A DNA stretch of 24,843 nt from JAIBJP01 sp035639875 (GCA_035639875.1 DASQXE010000134.1:1-24843); one strand, 5' to 3'; positions 14,915 to 22,205 are shown, numbered from the stretch's first letter. The notes: generated from the letters alone by a model not told the origin. Translations and numbers: made by a program.

Positions 14915-15369
14915 CGCCTGTACTGGAGCTCGTGCCACGAGGGCACGGGCGCGAGCTCGAGCAGCGCGCGGTCGCCGCGCGGATCCCGGTACCCGAACTC
15001 GGACGAGCTGTCGTCCCAGGCGACCTCCAGCAGGTTCTCCTTCACGCGGTGATCGAGCCAGGCACCGCGAAAGATCAATTTTCTGAGCCAATACACGAGC
15101 GATTCGTTGCCGACGAGGGCGACGCGCTCCCAATTGCGCACGAGGTACGCGCCGAGCGCGCTGCGCGGCTCTGAGATATGACCGTGAGCGGTCAATTCGA
15201 CGAGGTCGGCCGTCTCCTCCTCCTCGAGCTCGCCCGGCTCCACGAGCCCGAGCTTCACCGCGGCGGCGTTCACGCGCTGCTCGAAATCAGTGGCGTTGAA
15301 GCTGAAGCGGTAGCCGAGAAACTCGACAACGAAATCGTCGCCGGAGACGTAGTTGGTCGCTTCAGTCAC
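14911..15369 (-). CDS. Hypothetical protein (152 aa)
   Basis: I do not recognise this protein. It has 152 residues, is acidic in the middle (GELEEEETADLVEL), and has no signal peptide or membrane segments. Features to note are an aromatic-rich N-terminus (FVVEFLGYRFSF), a conserved-looking WERVALVGNESLVYWLRKLIFRG segment spanning ~70-105 and a C-terminus LAPVPSWHELQYRR. The start is GTG at 15369 with TATCCT eight bases upstream on the minus strand, suggesting a leaderless message divergent from recJ. Codon-position composition looks like its neighbours, so it is probably a native gene. Its stop overlaps that of ruvB. Confidence 0.75.
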   Translation of the reverse strand: MTEATNYVSGDDFVVEFLGYRFSFNATDFEQRVNAAAVKLGLVEPGELEEEETADLVELTAHGHISEPRSALGAYLVRNWERVALVGNESLVYWLRKLIFRGAWLDHRVKENLLEVAWDDSSSEFGYRDPRGDRALLELAPVPSWHELQYRR

Positions 15370-15377
15370 GTGTTCTC

Positions 15378-15413
15378 AGGATAACGTCCGATCCCGGACC
15401 TAGCCTTCATCGC
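15378..15413. promoter_or_regulatory. Divergent leaderless promoters: hypothetical gene (minus) and recJ (plus)
   Basis: The 44-base gap holds TATCCT on the minus strand (15383-15378), eight bases before the GTG at 15369, and TAGCCT on the plus strand (15401-15406), seven bases before the recJ ATG at 15414. No Shine-Dalgarno sequence is seen for either gene. Confidence 0.4.
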
Positions 15414-17276
15414 ATGCACGAGGGCACGTGGAGGCTTTCTCCGTGCCCCCGCCGCGAGGTCGTCGCGCTCGCCCAGGCGCTCGATCTCACCGAGACGACG
15501 GCCAGCGTCCTCGTCAGGCGGGGATACGGCGACCCCGAGACGGCGAGCGCTTTTCTCGCCGCCGAGATCCCTGCGCACGACCCGTTCCTGCTCGGCGACA
15601 TGGCCGGCGCGTGCGACGCCGTTCGGCGAACGATCGCCGCCGGCAAGAAGATCTGCGTGCACGGTGACTATGACGTCGACGGGATCTGCGCGACGGCGCT
15701 CGCGGTGTCCGTTCTCCGTGGGCTCGGTGCGGATGTCGACTGGCACCTGCCGAGCCGGTTCGAGGAGGGCTACGGGGTATCGCGCGAGACGCTGGCGCGC
15801 TTCGCGCGAGAGGGCTGCGGGCTCCTGCTCACGGTGGACTGCGGAATCACGTCCGTCGAGGAGATAGCGGAGGCCCGAGCCGCGGGTCTCGAGGTCGTCG
15901 TGACGGACCATCACCGCGCGGATGACACCCTGCCCGATTGTCCCGTCGTCGCGACCCGGCCCTCGGACTATCCATTCCCCGAGCTCTGCGGGACCGGGGT
16001 TGTCTTCAAGCTCGCGCAGGCACTCGGGTTCGCCGATCTCGACCGCCATCTGGACTTCGTCGCGCTGGCCACCGTGGCCGACGTCGTGCCCCTCGTGGAG
16101 GAGAACCGTGGGCTCGTGGCCGCCGGGCTCAAGCGCCTGGCCCGCACGACGAAGCCGGGCCTGCGCGCCCTCATGGCCGCCGCACGGGTCGATCCGGCCA
16201 CCGTCGATGCGGGTGCAATCAGCTTTCGGCTGGCCCCGCGCATCAACGCGGCAGGACGGCTCGGCCATCCGCGGACCGCGCTCGACCTCCTGCTCACGGA
16301 GGACGACCAGGAAGCGGAATGGCTCGCCCGCCACCTCGAGGAGCTGAACCGGGACCGCCAAGCCGTCGAGGATCGCATTCTGCGTGAGGCGATCGCGCAG
16401 GTGGAGGAGTGGCCGGAGACGAAGCGCCGCCGACGCGGCTACGTGGTCGCGGGCGAAGAGTGGCATCGCGGCGTCATCGGCATCGTCGCTTCCCGTCTCG
16501 TCGAGCGCTTCCACCGGCCGGTCGTTCTCATTGCGGGCGGGGAAGACGAGTGGACCGGCTCCGGGCGCTCCATTCCGGCCTTCGACCTGCATGCCGGGCT
16601 CGGCGCCTGCGCCCACTACCTCGGTCGCTGGGGCGGCCATCGCGCGGCCGCGGGCCTGTCCATCCGGCCCGAGAACGTGGCGGCCTTCACCGAAGCGTTC
16701 GCGGCTCATGCCGACGGCGCGCTGGCGGACGAAGACCTCGTCCCGGCGGTTCACGTCGACGCGGTCGTCCGCGGTAACGAGCTGACGCTCGACCTCTGCG
16801 AGGAGCTCGAGTCGCTGGCGCCGTTCGGGCTCGGCAACCCCGGAGTCACACTTCTGGCCGTGGGCTGCGAGCTCTCGGAGCTCGGGGCCGTCGGCGAGGG
16901 GAAGCACCTGAAGCTCGCCGTCAGTGCCGACGGCGCGCGCTCCGGCGCCATCGCCTTCGGCGAGGGGCCACGTCTCGACCGCTATCGGGGATCCCTGCGC
17001 TACGACGTCGCTTTCAAGCTGCAGGCGAACCGCTGGAACGGCACGGTGGCGCCGCAACTCGTCGTCAAGGGCATCTTCGACGCCCCCGATCGGTACCCGG
17101 AGCTGCGGGCGTGGCTCGCCGACCAGTGGCGCGCTGCACCAGAGGCGCGCAGCCCCGAGGCCGCCGCGATCTTCGCCGAGCTCGGGCTCACGGAGGGTCC
17201 GGCTGGACGCCGCCATCTCGTCGAGTCCGAGACGTTCCTCGCCCTCCTGCGAGAGCCGCTGCCTCTCGCCGCGTAA
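15414..17276 (+). CDS. recJ: Single-stranded-DNA-specific exonuclease RecJ
   Basis: A 620-residue DHH/DHHA1-family 5'-3' exonuclease for recombination and mismatch/base-excision repair. Catalytic metal-binding motifs appear in order: HGDYDVDG (83-90), VDCG (141-144) and TDHH (164-167), followed by the FKLAQAL region, GRLGHPRTA, the DHHA1 motif GRWGGHRAAAGLSI and an OB-fold-like C-terminus. Length is in the family range. The ATG at 15414 is preceded by TAGCCT seven bases upstream and no Shine-Dalgarno. It is followed by relA after a 47-base gap. Confidence 0.95.
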   Translation: MHEGTWRLSPCPRREVVALAQALDLTETTASVLVRRGYGDPETASAFLAAEIPAHDPFLLGDMAGACDAVRRTIAAGKKICVHGDYDVDGICATALAVSVLRGLGADVDWHLPSRFEEGYGVSRETLARFAREGCGLLLTVDCGITSVEEIAEARAAGLEVVVTDHHRADDTLPDCPVVATRPSDYPFPELCGTGVVFKLAQALGFADLDRHLDFVALATVADVVPLVEENRGLVAAGLKRLARTTKPGLRALMAAARVDPATVDAGAISFRLAPRINAAGRLGHPRTALDLLLTEDDQEAEWLARHLEELNRDRQAVEDRILREAIAQVEEWPETKRRRRGYVVAGEEWHRGVIGIVASRLVERFHRPVVLIAGGEDEWTGSGRSIPAFDLHAGLGACAHYLGRWGGHRAAAGLSIRPENVAAFTEAFAAHADGALADEDLVPAVHVDAVVRGNELTLDLCEELESLAPFGLGNPGVTLLAVGCELSELGAVGEGKHLKLAVSADGARSGAIAFGEGPRLDRYRGSLRYDVAFKLQANRWNGTVAPQLVVKGIFDAPDRYPELRAWLADQWRAAPEARSPEAAAIFAELGLTEGPAGRRHLVESETFLALLREPLPLAA

Positions 17277-17285
17277 TCAAAACAG

Positions 17286-17323
17286 AAGGAGGTGCCGAAA
17301 GACCACCTAGCTAATATGGATCT
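17286..17323 (+). promoter_or_regulatory. relA upstream region: distant SD-like sequence and candidate -10
   Basis: AAGGAGGTG (17286-17294) is a full anti-16S match but lies 29 bases before the relA ATG, too far to serve it. Its AGGTG can pair with CACCT (about 17304-17308). TAATAT (17312-17317) ends six bases before the ATG and is a good leaderless -10 candidate. An out-of-frame ATG at 17316 opens an 8-codon ORF running into relA. Confidence 0.35.
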
Positions 17324-19534
17324 ATGGCGGACCAGGTGCTGACGGCCGCCTCCGAGCGGCATCGCGAGCTCCTCGACGAGCTCCTCGAAGAGGTGGCCGC
17401 GTACAACCCCGACGTCGACCGCGACCTGCTCGAGCGTGCCTTCGTCTTCGCTTCCGAGGCGCATGAGGGCCAGCAGCGCCGGAGCGGCGAGGACTTCATC
17501 CTGCACCCGCTCGGCGTGGCCAAGATCCTGGCGGAGCTGGGACGCGACGACGCCACGCTCGCGGCCGCCCTCATCCACGACGTGGTCGAGGACACACGGG
17601 CGTCCATCGAGGAAGTGCGCGCGGAGTTCGGCGAGGAGGTCGCCAACCTGGTCGAGGGCGTCACGAAGCTGACGCGCATCAGGTTTCAGAGCCGCGAGCA
17701 GGCTCAAGCCGAGAACTACCGCAAGATGGTCATGGCGATGGCCGCGGACTACCGGGTCATCCTCATCAAGCTCGCCGACCGCCTGCACAACATGCGGACG
17801 ATCGAGTACCTGGGGAAGCAGAAGCAGCTCCAGAAGGCGCGCGAGACGCTCGAGGTGTACGCGCCGCTCGCCCACCGCCTCGGCATCCACACGATCAAGT
17901 GGGAGCTCGAGGACCTCGCCTTCCAGACCCTTCACCCGCGCAAGTACGCGGAGATCGAGGCGATGGTCAACCAGCGCCGCGCCGACCGCGAGAAGTTCGT
18001 CCAGAACGCCGGCAAGGTCCTGAAGAAAGAGCTGGACAAGGTCGACATCCCCTCCGAGATCTCCGCGCGCGCGAAGCACTTCTACTCCATCTACGAGAAG
18101 ATGGCCAAGCGCGGGAAGGAGTTCAACGAGATCTACGACCTGACCGCGATGCGCGTTCTCGTCGAGCGCGAGGGCAAGGAGGGAGAGCGCGACTGCTATG
18201 GCGCGCTCGGCGTCATCCACTCGCTCTGGAAGCCGATGCCCGGTCGCTTCAAGGACTACATCGCGATGCCCAAGTTCAACATGTACCGGTCCCTCCACAC
18301 GACGGTGATCGGACCGGAGGGCAAGCCGCTCGAGATCCAGCTCCGCACGGGGGACATGCACAAAACGGCCGAGTACGGCATTGCCGCGCACTGGCTCTAC
18401 AAGGGGGGCAAGGCGAAGAAGGACGGCGCCGAGCAGCTCGCGTGGATGAAGCAGCTCGCCGACTGGCAGCGCGAGGAACCCGATCCCCAGGAGTTCCGGC
18501 GCGCGTTCCCGGAGCTCGGCTCCGACGAGGTCTACGTCTTCACGCCGAAGGGCGAGGTCAAGAACCTACCCACTGGATCGACGCCGATCGATTTCGCTTA
18601 CGCCGTGCATACGGACGTGGGGCACCGCACCGTCGGCGCCAAGGTGAACGGGCGCATCGTCCCGCTCCACTACCGCCTCGCGAGCGGCGACTTCGTCGAG
18701 ATCCTCACCTCGAAGCAGGCGGGGCGCGGTCCCTCGCGTGACTGGCTTTCACTCGCCGCGTCCTCGCGTGCTCGCAACAAGATCCGCCAGTGGTTCACGC
18801 GCGAGTCGCGCGAGGAGACCGAGCATCGCGGGCGCGAGACGCTCGAGCAGGCGCTCAAGCAGCACAACCTCCCCTACAAGAAGCTCGCCGGCTCGCAGCT
18901 CCTCGCGCAGGTGATCCGCGAGATGGGCTTCAAGAAAGCGGAGGACTTCTACCTGGCGCTCGGCTCGGGAAAGCTGCAGGTTTCCCAGGTCACGAACAAG
19001 GTCCTCCATCGGCTCAAGACCGAGGAGGCGATCGTCGAGGAGCCGGTGCCGGCCAAGCCCAAGGCGCGCGAGGCGGTCTCCTCACAGAACTTCGGCATCG
19101 TCGTCCACGGCGTCGAGGACGTGCTCGTCCGCCTGGCGAAGTGCTGCACGCCGGTGCCGGGCGACGAGATCGCCGGCTACATCTCGCTCGGCAAGGGAAT
19201 CACGATCCACCGCAAGGACTGCCCGAACGTGAAGTCGCTCATGCGCAACCCGGAGCGCTTCACAGATGTCGCCTGGGACGGAGGCGCCTCGCAGAGCTTC
19301 CGTGTCCAGATCGCGGTCGTCTCCTGGGACCGCCCGCGCCTCCTCGAAGACGTGGCTCGCACCTTCGCCGAACACGGTGCGAACATCGTTGAGTACGGGG
19401 GCCACGTCCAGGATCAGATGGCCAAAAACTGGTACGTGGCCGAGGTAGGGGACATGAAAGCCCTGCGCGGGCTCCTGAACGCACTCCGGAACGTGGATGC
19501 CGTCTTCGATGCGTTCCGAGTCACGCCCTCTTAG
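17324..19534 (+). CDS. relA: Bifunctional (p)ppGpp synthetase/hydrolase (Rel)
   Basis: A 736-residue long RSH protein that makes and degrades (p)ppGpp in response to starvation. Domains in order: HD hydrolase (~45-190) with H61, HD 85-86 in LIHDVVEDT and LADRLHNMRT; synthetase (~240-350) with YDLTAMRV and KFNMYRSLHTT; TGS (~403-463); a Cys-containing zinc-finger-like region with KCCTPVPGD (606-614); and ACT (~658-735). The intact HD site and the RFKD motif (308-311, RxKD type rather than ExDD) both indicate a bifunctional enzyme. The C-terminal peptide DAFRVTPS and stop codon are repeated twice in the downstream DNA. Confidence 0.96.
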   Translation: MADQVLTAASERHRELLDELLEEVAAYNPDVDRDLLERAFVFASEAHEGQQRRSGEDFILHPLGVAKILAELGRDDATLAAALIHDVVEDTRASIEEVRAEFGEEVANLVEGVTKLTRIRFQSREQAQAENYRKMVMAMAADYRVILIKLADRLHNMRTIEYLGKQKQLQKARETLEVYAPLAHRLGIHTIKWELEDLAFQTLHPRKYAEIEAMVNQRRADREKFVQNAGKVLKKELDKVDIPSEISARAKHFYSIYEKMAKRGKEFNEIYDLTAMRVLVEREGKEGERDCYGALGVIHSLWKPMPGRFKDYIAMPKFNMYRSLHTTVIGPEGKPLEIQLRTGDMHKTAEYGIAAHWLYKGGKAKKDGAEQLAWMKQLADWQREEPDPQEFRRAFPELGSDEVYVFTPKGEVKNLPTGSTPIDFAYAVHTDVGHRTVGAKVNGRIVPLHYRLASGDFVEILTSKQAGRGPSRDWLSLAASSRARNKIRQWFTRESREETEHRGRETLEQALKQHNLPYKKLAGSQLLAQVIREMGFKKAEDFYLALGSGKLQVSQVTNKVLHRLKTEEAIVEEPVPAKPKAREAVSSQNFGIVVHGVEDVLVRLAKCCTPVPGDEIAGYISLGKGITIHRKDCPNVKSLMRNPERFTDVAWDGGASQSFRVQIAVVSWDRPRLLEDVARTFAEHGANIVEYGGHVQDQMAKNWYVAEVGDMKALRGLLNALRNVDAVFDAFRVTPS

Positions 19535-19723
19535 GAGCGCGGAAGTTCGATCATCCCGGCGCTCTGGCTTTGATCGCGAGAAAGATCGACGCGTTAGCGT
19601 TGATGCGTTCCGAGTCACGCCGTCGTAGCTCGCGCGTAACAACCGGCGAATTGGAAGAGCGCGCGTAAACTCGACGCTTTAGCGTGCGTCAGCGTTGACG
19701 CGTTCCGCGTTACCCCGTCTTAG
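19508..19723 (+). repeat. Three spaced copies of the relA 3' end (27-nt core, ~94-nt period)
   Basis: The last nine codons of relA, encoding DAFRVTPS plus stop (19508-19534), recur at 19602-19628 and 19697-19723. The copies end 94 and 95 bases apart. Copy 2 differs from copy 1 at two bases and copy 3 at five, all in third codon positions and all synonymous. The flanks of copies 2 and 3 also share a related upstream block around 19585-19600 and 19668-19684. The downstream copies have no intact gene attached. Confidence 0.85.
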
Positions 19724-19847
19724 GTACGCGCCGCTTTCCCTCGTCTGAGGGACGAATTCCCCCTTTCGAGGGAGGGATAGAACCATGTGAGTCCCTAGAA
19801 GGGGTGATTCGCGCGGCCCATGGCTACGTCACGATCATGGCGAGGTC
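19535..19847 (+). other. Intergenic region relA to diguanylate cyclase: relA-tail copies, then a hairpin-rich leader
   Basis: No credible gene is seen here. The first part (to 19723) holds two relA-tail copies. The second part has several CCCT/AGGG pairings: TCCCTC-GTCT-GAGGGA (19737-19752), CCCT-TTCG-AGGG (19761-19772) and TCCCT with AGGG (19792-19803). An alternative AGGGA (19773-19777) with TCCCT (19792-19796) is also possible. None is followed by a T tract. No known c-di-GMP riboswitch motif was recognised. Confidence 0.5.
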
Positions 19848-21059
19848 ATGCGGCATCCCGAACAACGCGTCATCGCAGGCCTGAGCCCATTTGCGGCCGC
19901 GTTCGAGTTCGCCGTCGTCTGGCTGACCGTGGCCGGCGCCGTGCTCGCGGGTTGGCCGAGCGAGATCGGCCAGGACAACTGGCTCGCCTTCGTCGTCCTC
20001 CTCCCGATCATCGCCACCGTCCACCTGGTCGGGGCCGAGCGGAAAAAGCATCAGGGATCGCACCTCTCGCTCGCCCCGATCTTCGCCGCCGTCCTCATTC
20101 TGCCGCCCGCGCTCGCGGCCATCGCAATCGCGGTCGCCTTTGTTCCGGAGTCGCTGCGTTCGCGCCCGCGCTGGTACATCGTGGTCTTCAACGTCGCGAA
20201 CTTCGTCGGGCCGGCGCTGCTCGCGCGCGCATCCTTCGACTCGTTGTCGGACTCGAGCGACCGGCAGTGGACGCTCGGAGCTCTCGTCGCCATCGCGGTC
20301 TTCATCGTGGTGCATTACGGCGTGCTCGCGGTGATGCTTCGTCTCGCCCGGGGCGTCAGGGTGGGGGAGACCGTTCGCGTCGACTGCGTCCTCATCGACG
20401 CGGGGCTCGTCTCGCTCGGAGCCCTTGCCGCTGCACTCTGGGACGTAAACCAGGCGCTCGTTGCGCTCACGTTGCTGCCGCTCACGCTCGCCTATCGCTC
20501 GCTGGCCATTCCCGGCCTCCTGGAGGCCACTCGCGTCGAGCCGAAGACCGGCCTGTACAACATGCGCCACTTCACGGCTGTGCTCACTCAAGAGCTCGAA
20601 CGGGCGAGCCGCTTCGATCGCCCCCTCGCTCTCCTGATGGTCGACGTCGATCACTTGCGCCAGATCAACACGAACCACGGGCACGTCGCCGGCGACCGCG
20701 CTCTGAAGGCGGTCGCGGGCGCACTCGTCCGCGCCACTCGGGAGTACGACGTCGCGGCCCGCTTCGGCGGAGACGAGTTCTGCGTCCTCCTCCCGGAGAC
20801 GGAGCTCGACGGCGCCCTCGTGGTCGCCGAACGCGTGCGCGCCCTGGTAGAGGAAAACGGCGCCGAACCGCGCGTCACGGTCTCGGTGGGCGTGGCGACG
20901 CACCGTGGAGGCTCGACGACTACGGACGAGCTCATCGCTCTGGCCGACCGAGCCGCCTACAGGGCCAAGTTCAGCGGCCGCAACGCGGTCGCGGTCCCGC
21001 CGGACGGCGACCCCGTTTCCGAGGCCGAGCGCGTTCTGCTCGACGCCATCGGCGATTAG
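19848..21059 (+). CDS. Membrane diguanylate cyclase (GGDEF domain)
   Basis: A 403-residue protein with about six hydrophobic segments in the first ~220 residues and a C-terminal GGDEF domain (~230-385) that would make c-di-GMP from two GTP. The active-site loop is intact, FGGDEF (306-311), with metal-binding Asp in LLMVDVDHLRQIN (D266, D268). The product-inhibition I-site R298-E-Y-D301 lies five residues before GGDEF. There is no EAL or HD-GYP domain. I chose the ATG at 19848; GAGG lies very close to it, so initiation is not well defined and a slightly different start is possible. The stop overlaps that of the convergent GAF gene. Confidence 0.9.
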   Translation: MRHPEQRVIAGLSPFAAAFEFAVVWLTVAGAVLAGWPSEIGQDNWLAFVVLLPIIATVHLVGAERKKHQGSHLSLAPIFAAVLILPPALAAIAIAVAFVPESLRSRPRWYIVVFNVANFVGPALLARASFDSLSDSSDRQWTLGALVAIAVFIVVHYGVLAVMLRLARGVRVGETVRVDCVLIDAGLVSLGALAAALWDVNQALVALTLLPLTLAYRSLAIPGLLEATRVEPKTGLYNMRHFTAVLTQELERASRFDRPLALLMVDVDHLRQINTNHGHVAGDRALKAVAGALVRATREYDVAARFGGDEFCVLLPETELDGALVVAERVRALVEENGAEPRVTVSVGVATHRGGSTTTDELIALADRAAYRAKFSGRNAVAVPPDGDPVSEAERVLLDAIGD

Positions 21060-21559
21060 CCGGTCTCAGACCAGGGAACACCGCCGGTGTCCCAGCCGAC
21101 CAGGCTGTGTGCGGAGATGAGGACTGCAACCCGTTCGAGCAGCGCACGGTCGTCGGGACCGAACGCGGCCGGCTGATCGGAATCGATGTCGATCTCGCCG
21201 ACGACGCGCCCCTCGTAAGAGATCGGCACGACGATCTCGCTCCGCGTCGACGGAAAGCAGACGAGATAGCGCTCGTCCGTGTTGACGTCGTCGACGACCT
21301 CGGTCGCACCGCTGGCCGCCGCTGCGCCGCAGACGCCCTCCCCGATCGGAATGCGCACGTGATCCGTGCCCTGAGGCCCCTTCCACGGCCCGAGGACGAG
21401 ATCGTTGCCCTCGACGAGGTAAATGCCGACCCAGGAGTAGTGGGAGAAACGGTCGTGGAGGACGTCAACCGTCTTCCGCAATACCTCGTCGGCCTCACTT
21501 TCGCGGTTGACGATCCGATCGATGGCCGCGAGTGCCCCGCGGTAGTCGTCGGCGCTCAT
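21056..21559 (-). CDS. GAF-domain protein, free methionine-(R)-sulfoxide reductase-like
   Basis: A 167-residue single GAF-domain protein clearly related to E. coli YebR (fRMsr): YSWVGIYLVEGNDLVLGPWKG, RIPIGEGVCG and SEIVVPI align with it from memory. C77 (GVCG) and C101 (YLVC) match YebR Cys94 and the catalytic Cys118. The third Cys of YebR (Cys84) is replaced here (GTDHVRI). It may still reduce free Met-R-sulfoxide using two cysteines, or act as a sensor. I chose the ATG at 21559, which overlaps the thioesterase stop in ATGA; the frame extends upstream but with Arg-rich non-family sequence. It is the second gene of a two-gene operon. Confidence 0.82.
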   Translation of the reverse strand: MSADDYRGALAAIDRIVNRESEADEVLRKTVDVLHDRFSHYSWVGIYLVEGNDLVLGPWKGPQGTDHVRIPIGEGVCGAAAASGATEVVDDVNTDERYLVCFPSTRSEIVVPISYEGRVVGEIDIDSDQPAAFGPDDRALLERVAVLISAHSLVGWDTGGVPWSETG

Positions 21560-22023
21560 CGCTGGGCCACGGCGAGCTCGAGGTCGGCTCCCTCGAAGAC
21601 GCCGACGACGCGCTTGTAGCCCTCGGGAATCGGGGCGGGGCGCCGCTCCGGAAGGTCGACGAGCACCATCGTTTGCTCGGCGGTGCACATGAGGACATCG
21701 TCGTCGACACGGTACGCCGCGTACTCGTTGGTCATGCTCGAGCGCCCGATCCGCTTCGTCCGCACGAACACCTCGAGCAAGTCGTCGAAGCGGGCCGGGG
21801 CCTCATAAAGGACGTTCGACGCTCGCAGCACGAATTCCGCGTCGCCGAGATCGAACGCGAGCAAGCCGAGATGGCGGTGATATTCGACCCGCGCGTCATC
21901 GAAATAGGGGAGGTAGCGGCCGTAGTAGACGATCCCCTGCGCATCTGTGTCGGAGAATCCGACGCGTGTGAGGGATGCGAACTTGAACGGCGGTTTGCGG
22001 TCGGTCGGCCGGCCGAGATTCAC
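21556..22023 (-). CDS. Acyl-CoA thioesterase, YbgC/FadM-type hotdog protein
   Basis: A 155-residue hotdog-fold protein of the 4-hydroxybenzoyl-CoA thioesterase family, which hydrolyses acyl-CoA thioesters. The active-site segment FSDTDAQGIVYYGRYLPYF (about residues 23-41) has catalytic D27 in the usual place. I chose GTG at 22023, with TACGAT eight bases upstream and no Shine-Dalgarno; the open frame continues to 22125, but that extension is Arg-rich and unlike the family. It is the first gene of a pair with the GAF protein (4-base overlap). The substrate is unknown. Confidence 0.85.
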   Translation of the reverse strand: MNLGRPTDRKPPFKFASLTRVGFSDTDAQGIVYYGRYLPYFDDARVEYHRHLGLLAFDLGDAEFVLRASNVLYEAPARFDDLLEVFVRTKRIGRSSMTNEYAAYRVDDDVLMCTAEQTMVLVDLPERRPAPIPEGYKRVVGVFEGADLELAVAQR

Positions 22024-22079
22024 GGCCGCCAATCGTAGCCGGGAGGCCAGTTGACCTTTTTTGCGCCGATATGGAACGC

Positions 22080-22124
22080 TCCCGGTGGAGTTCGGCAACC
22101 GGGACCAACCTCGTGCGCGGACCA
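22080..22124. repeat. Inverted and direct repeats upstream of the secreted Asp-box gene
   Basis: TCCCGGT (22080-22086) and ACCGGGA (22098-22104) form a 7-bp inverted repeat. GGACCAAC occurs twice (22102-22109 and 22117-22124), about 15 bases apart. They lie between two divergent genes and could be operator sites or a leader hairpin. Function is unknown. Confidence 0.4.
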
Positions 22125-22205
22125 ACGAGAGGGGGGAGCGTCGGCCCGCCCCTAACCTTTCGCGACGGGCGCGGTCGAAAACGAAGGGCAGAAGGAGGGG
22201 GTTCG

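Noticed and set aside
13808..15133. A 441-codon minus-strand frame across ruvB
   Set aside because: Same reason: shadow of ruvB, low-complexity charged sequence, overlaps the real 152-aa gene in another frame.
15366..17216. A 616-codon open frame on the minus strand across recJ
   Set aside because: It is antisense to a clear recJ with all motifs. Long antisense frames are expected at this GC content, and its sequence is Arg/Asp/Glu/Gly-rich with no recognisable domain.
17000..18391. A 463-codon minus-strand frame across the recJ end and relA
   Set aside because: Shadow of two confirmed genes; Leu/Val/Asp-rich antisense composition with no domain.
19724..19847. A c-di-GMP riboswitch controlling the GGDEF gene
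   Set aside because: I could not find the conserved core or tetraloop receptor sequences of GEMM-I or GEMM-II; only simple hairpins are present.
19820..21619. A 599-codon plus-strand frame overlapping the GGDEF gene
   Set aside because: Out of frame with an unmistakable GGDEF protein and made of Arg/Pro-rich low-complexity sequence.
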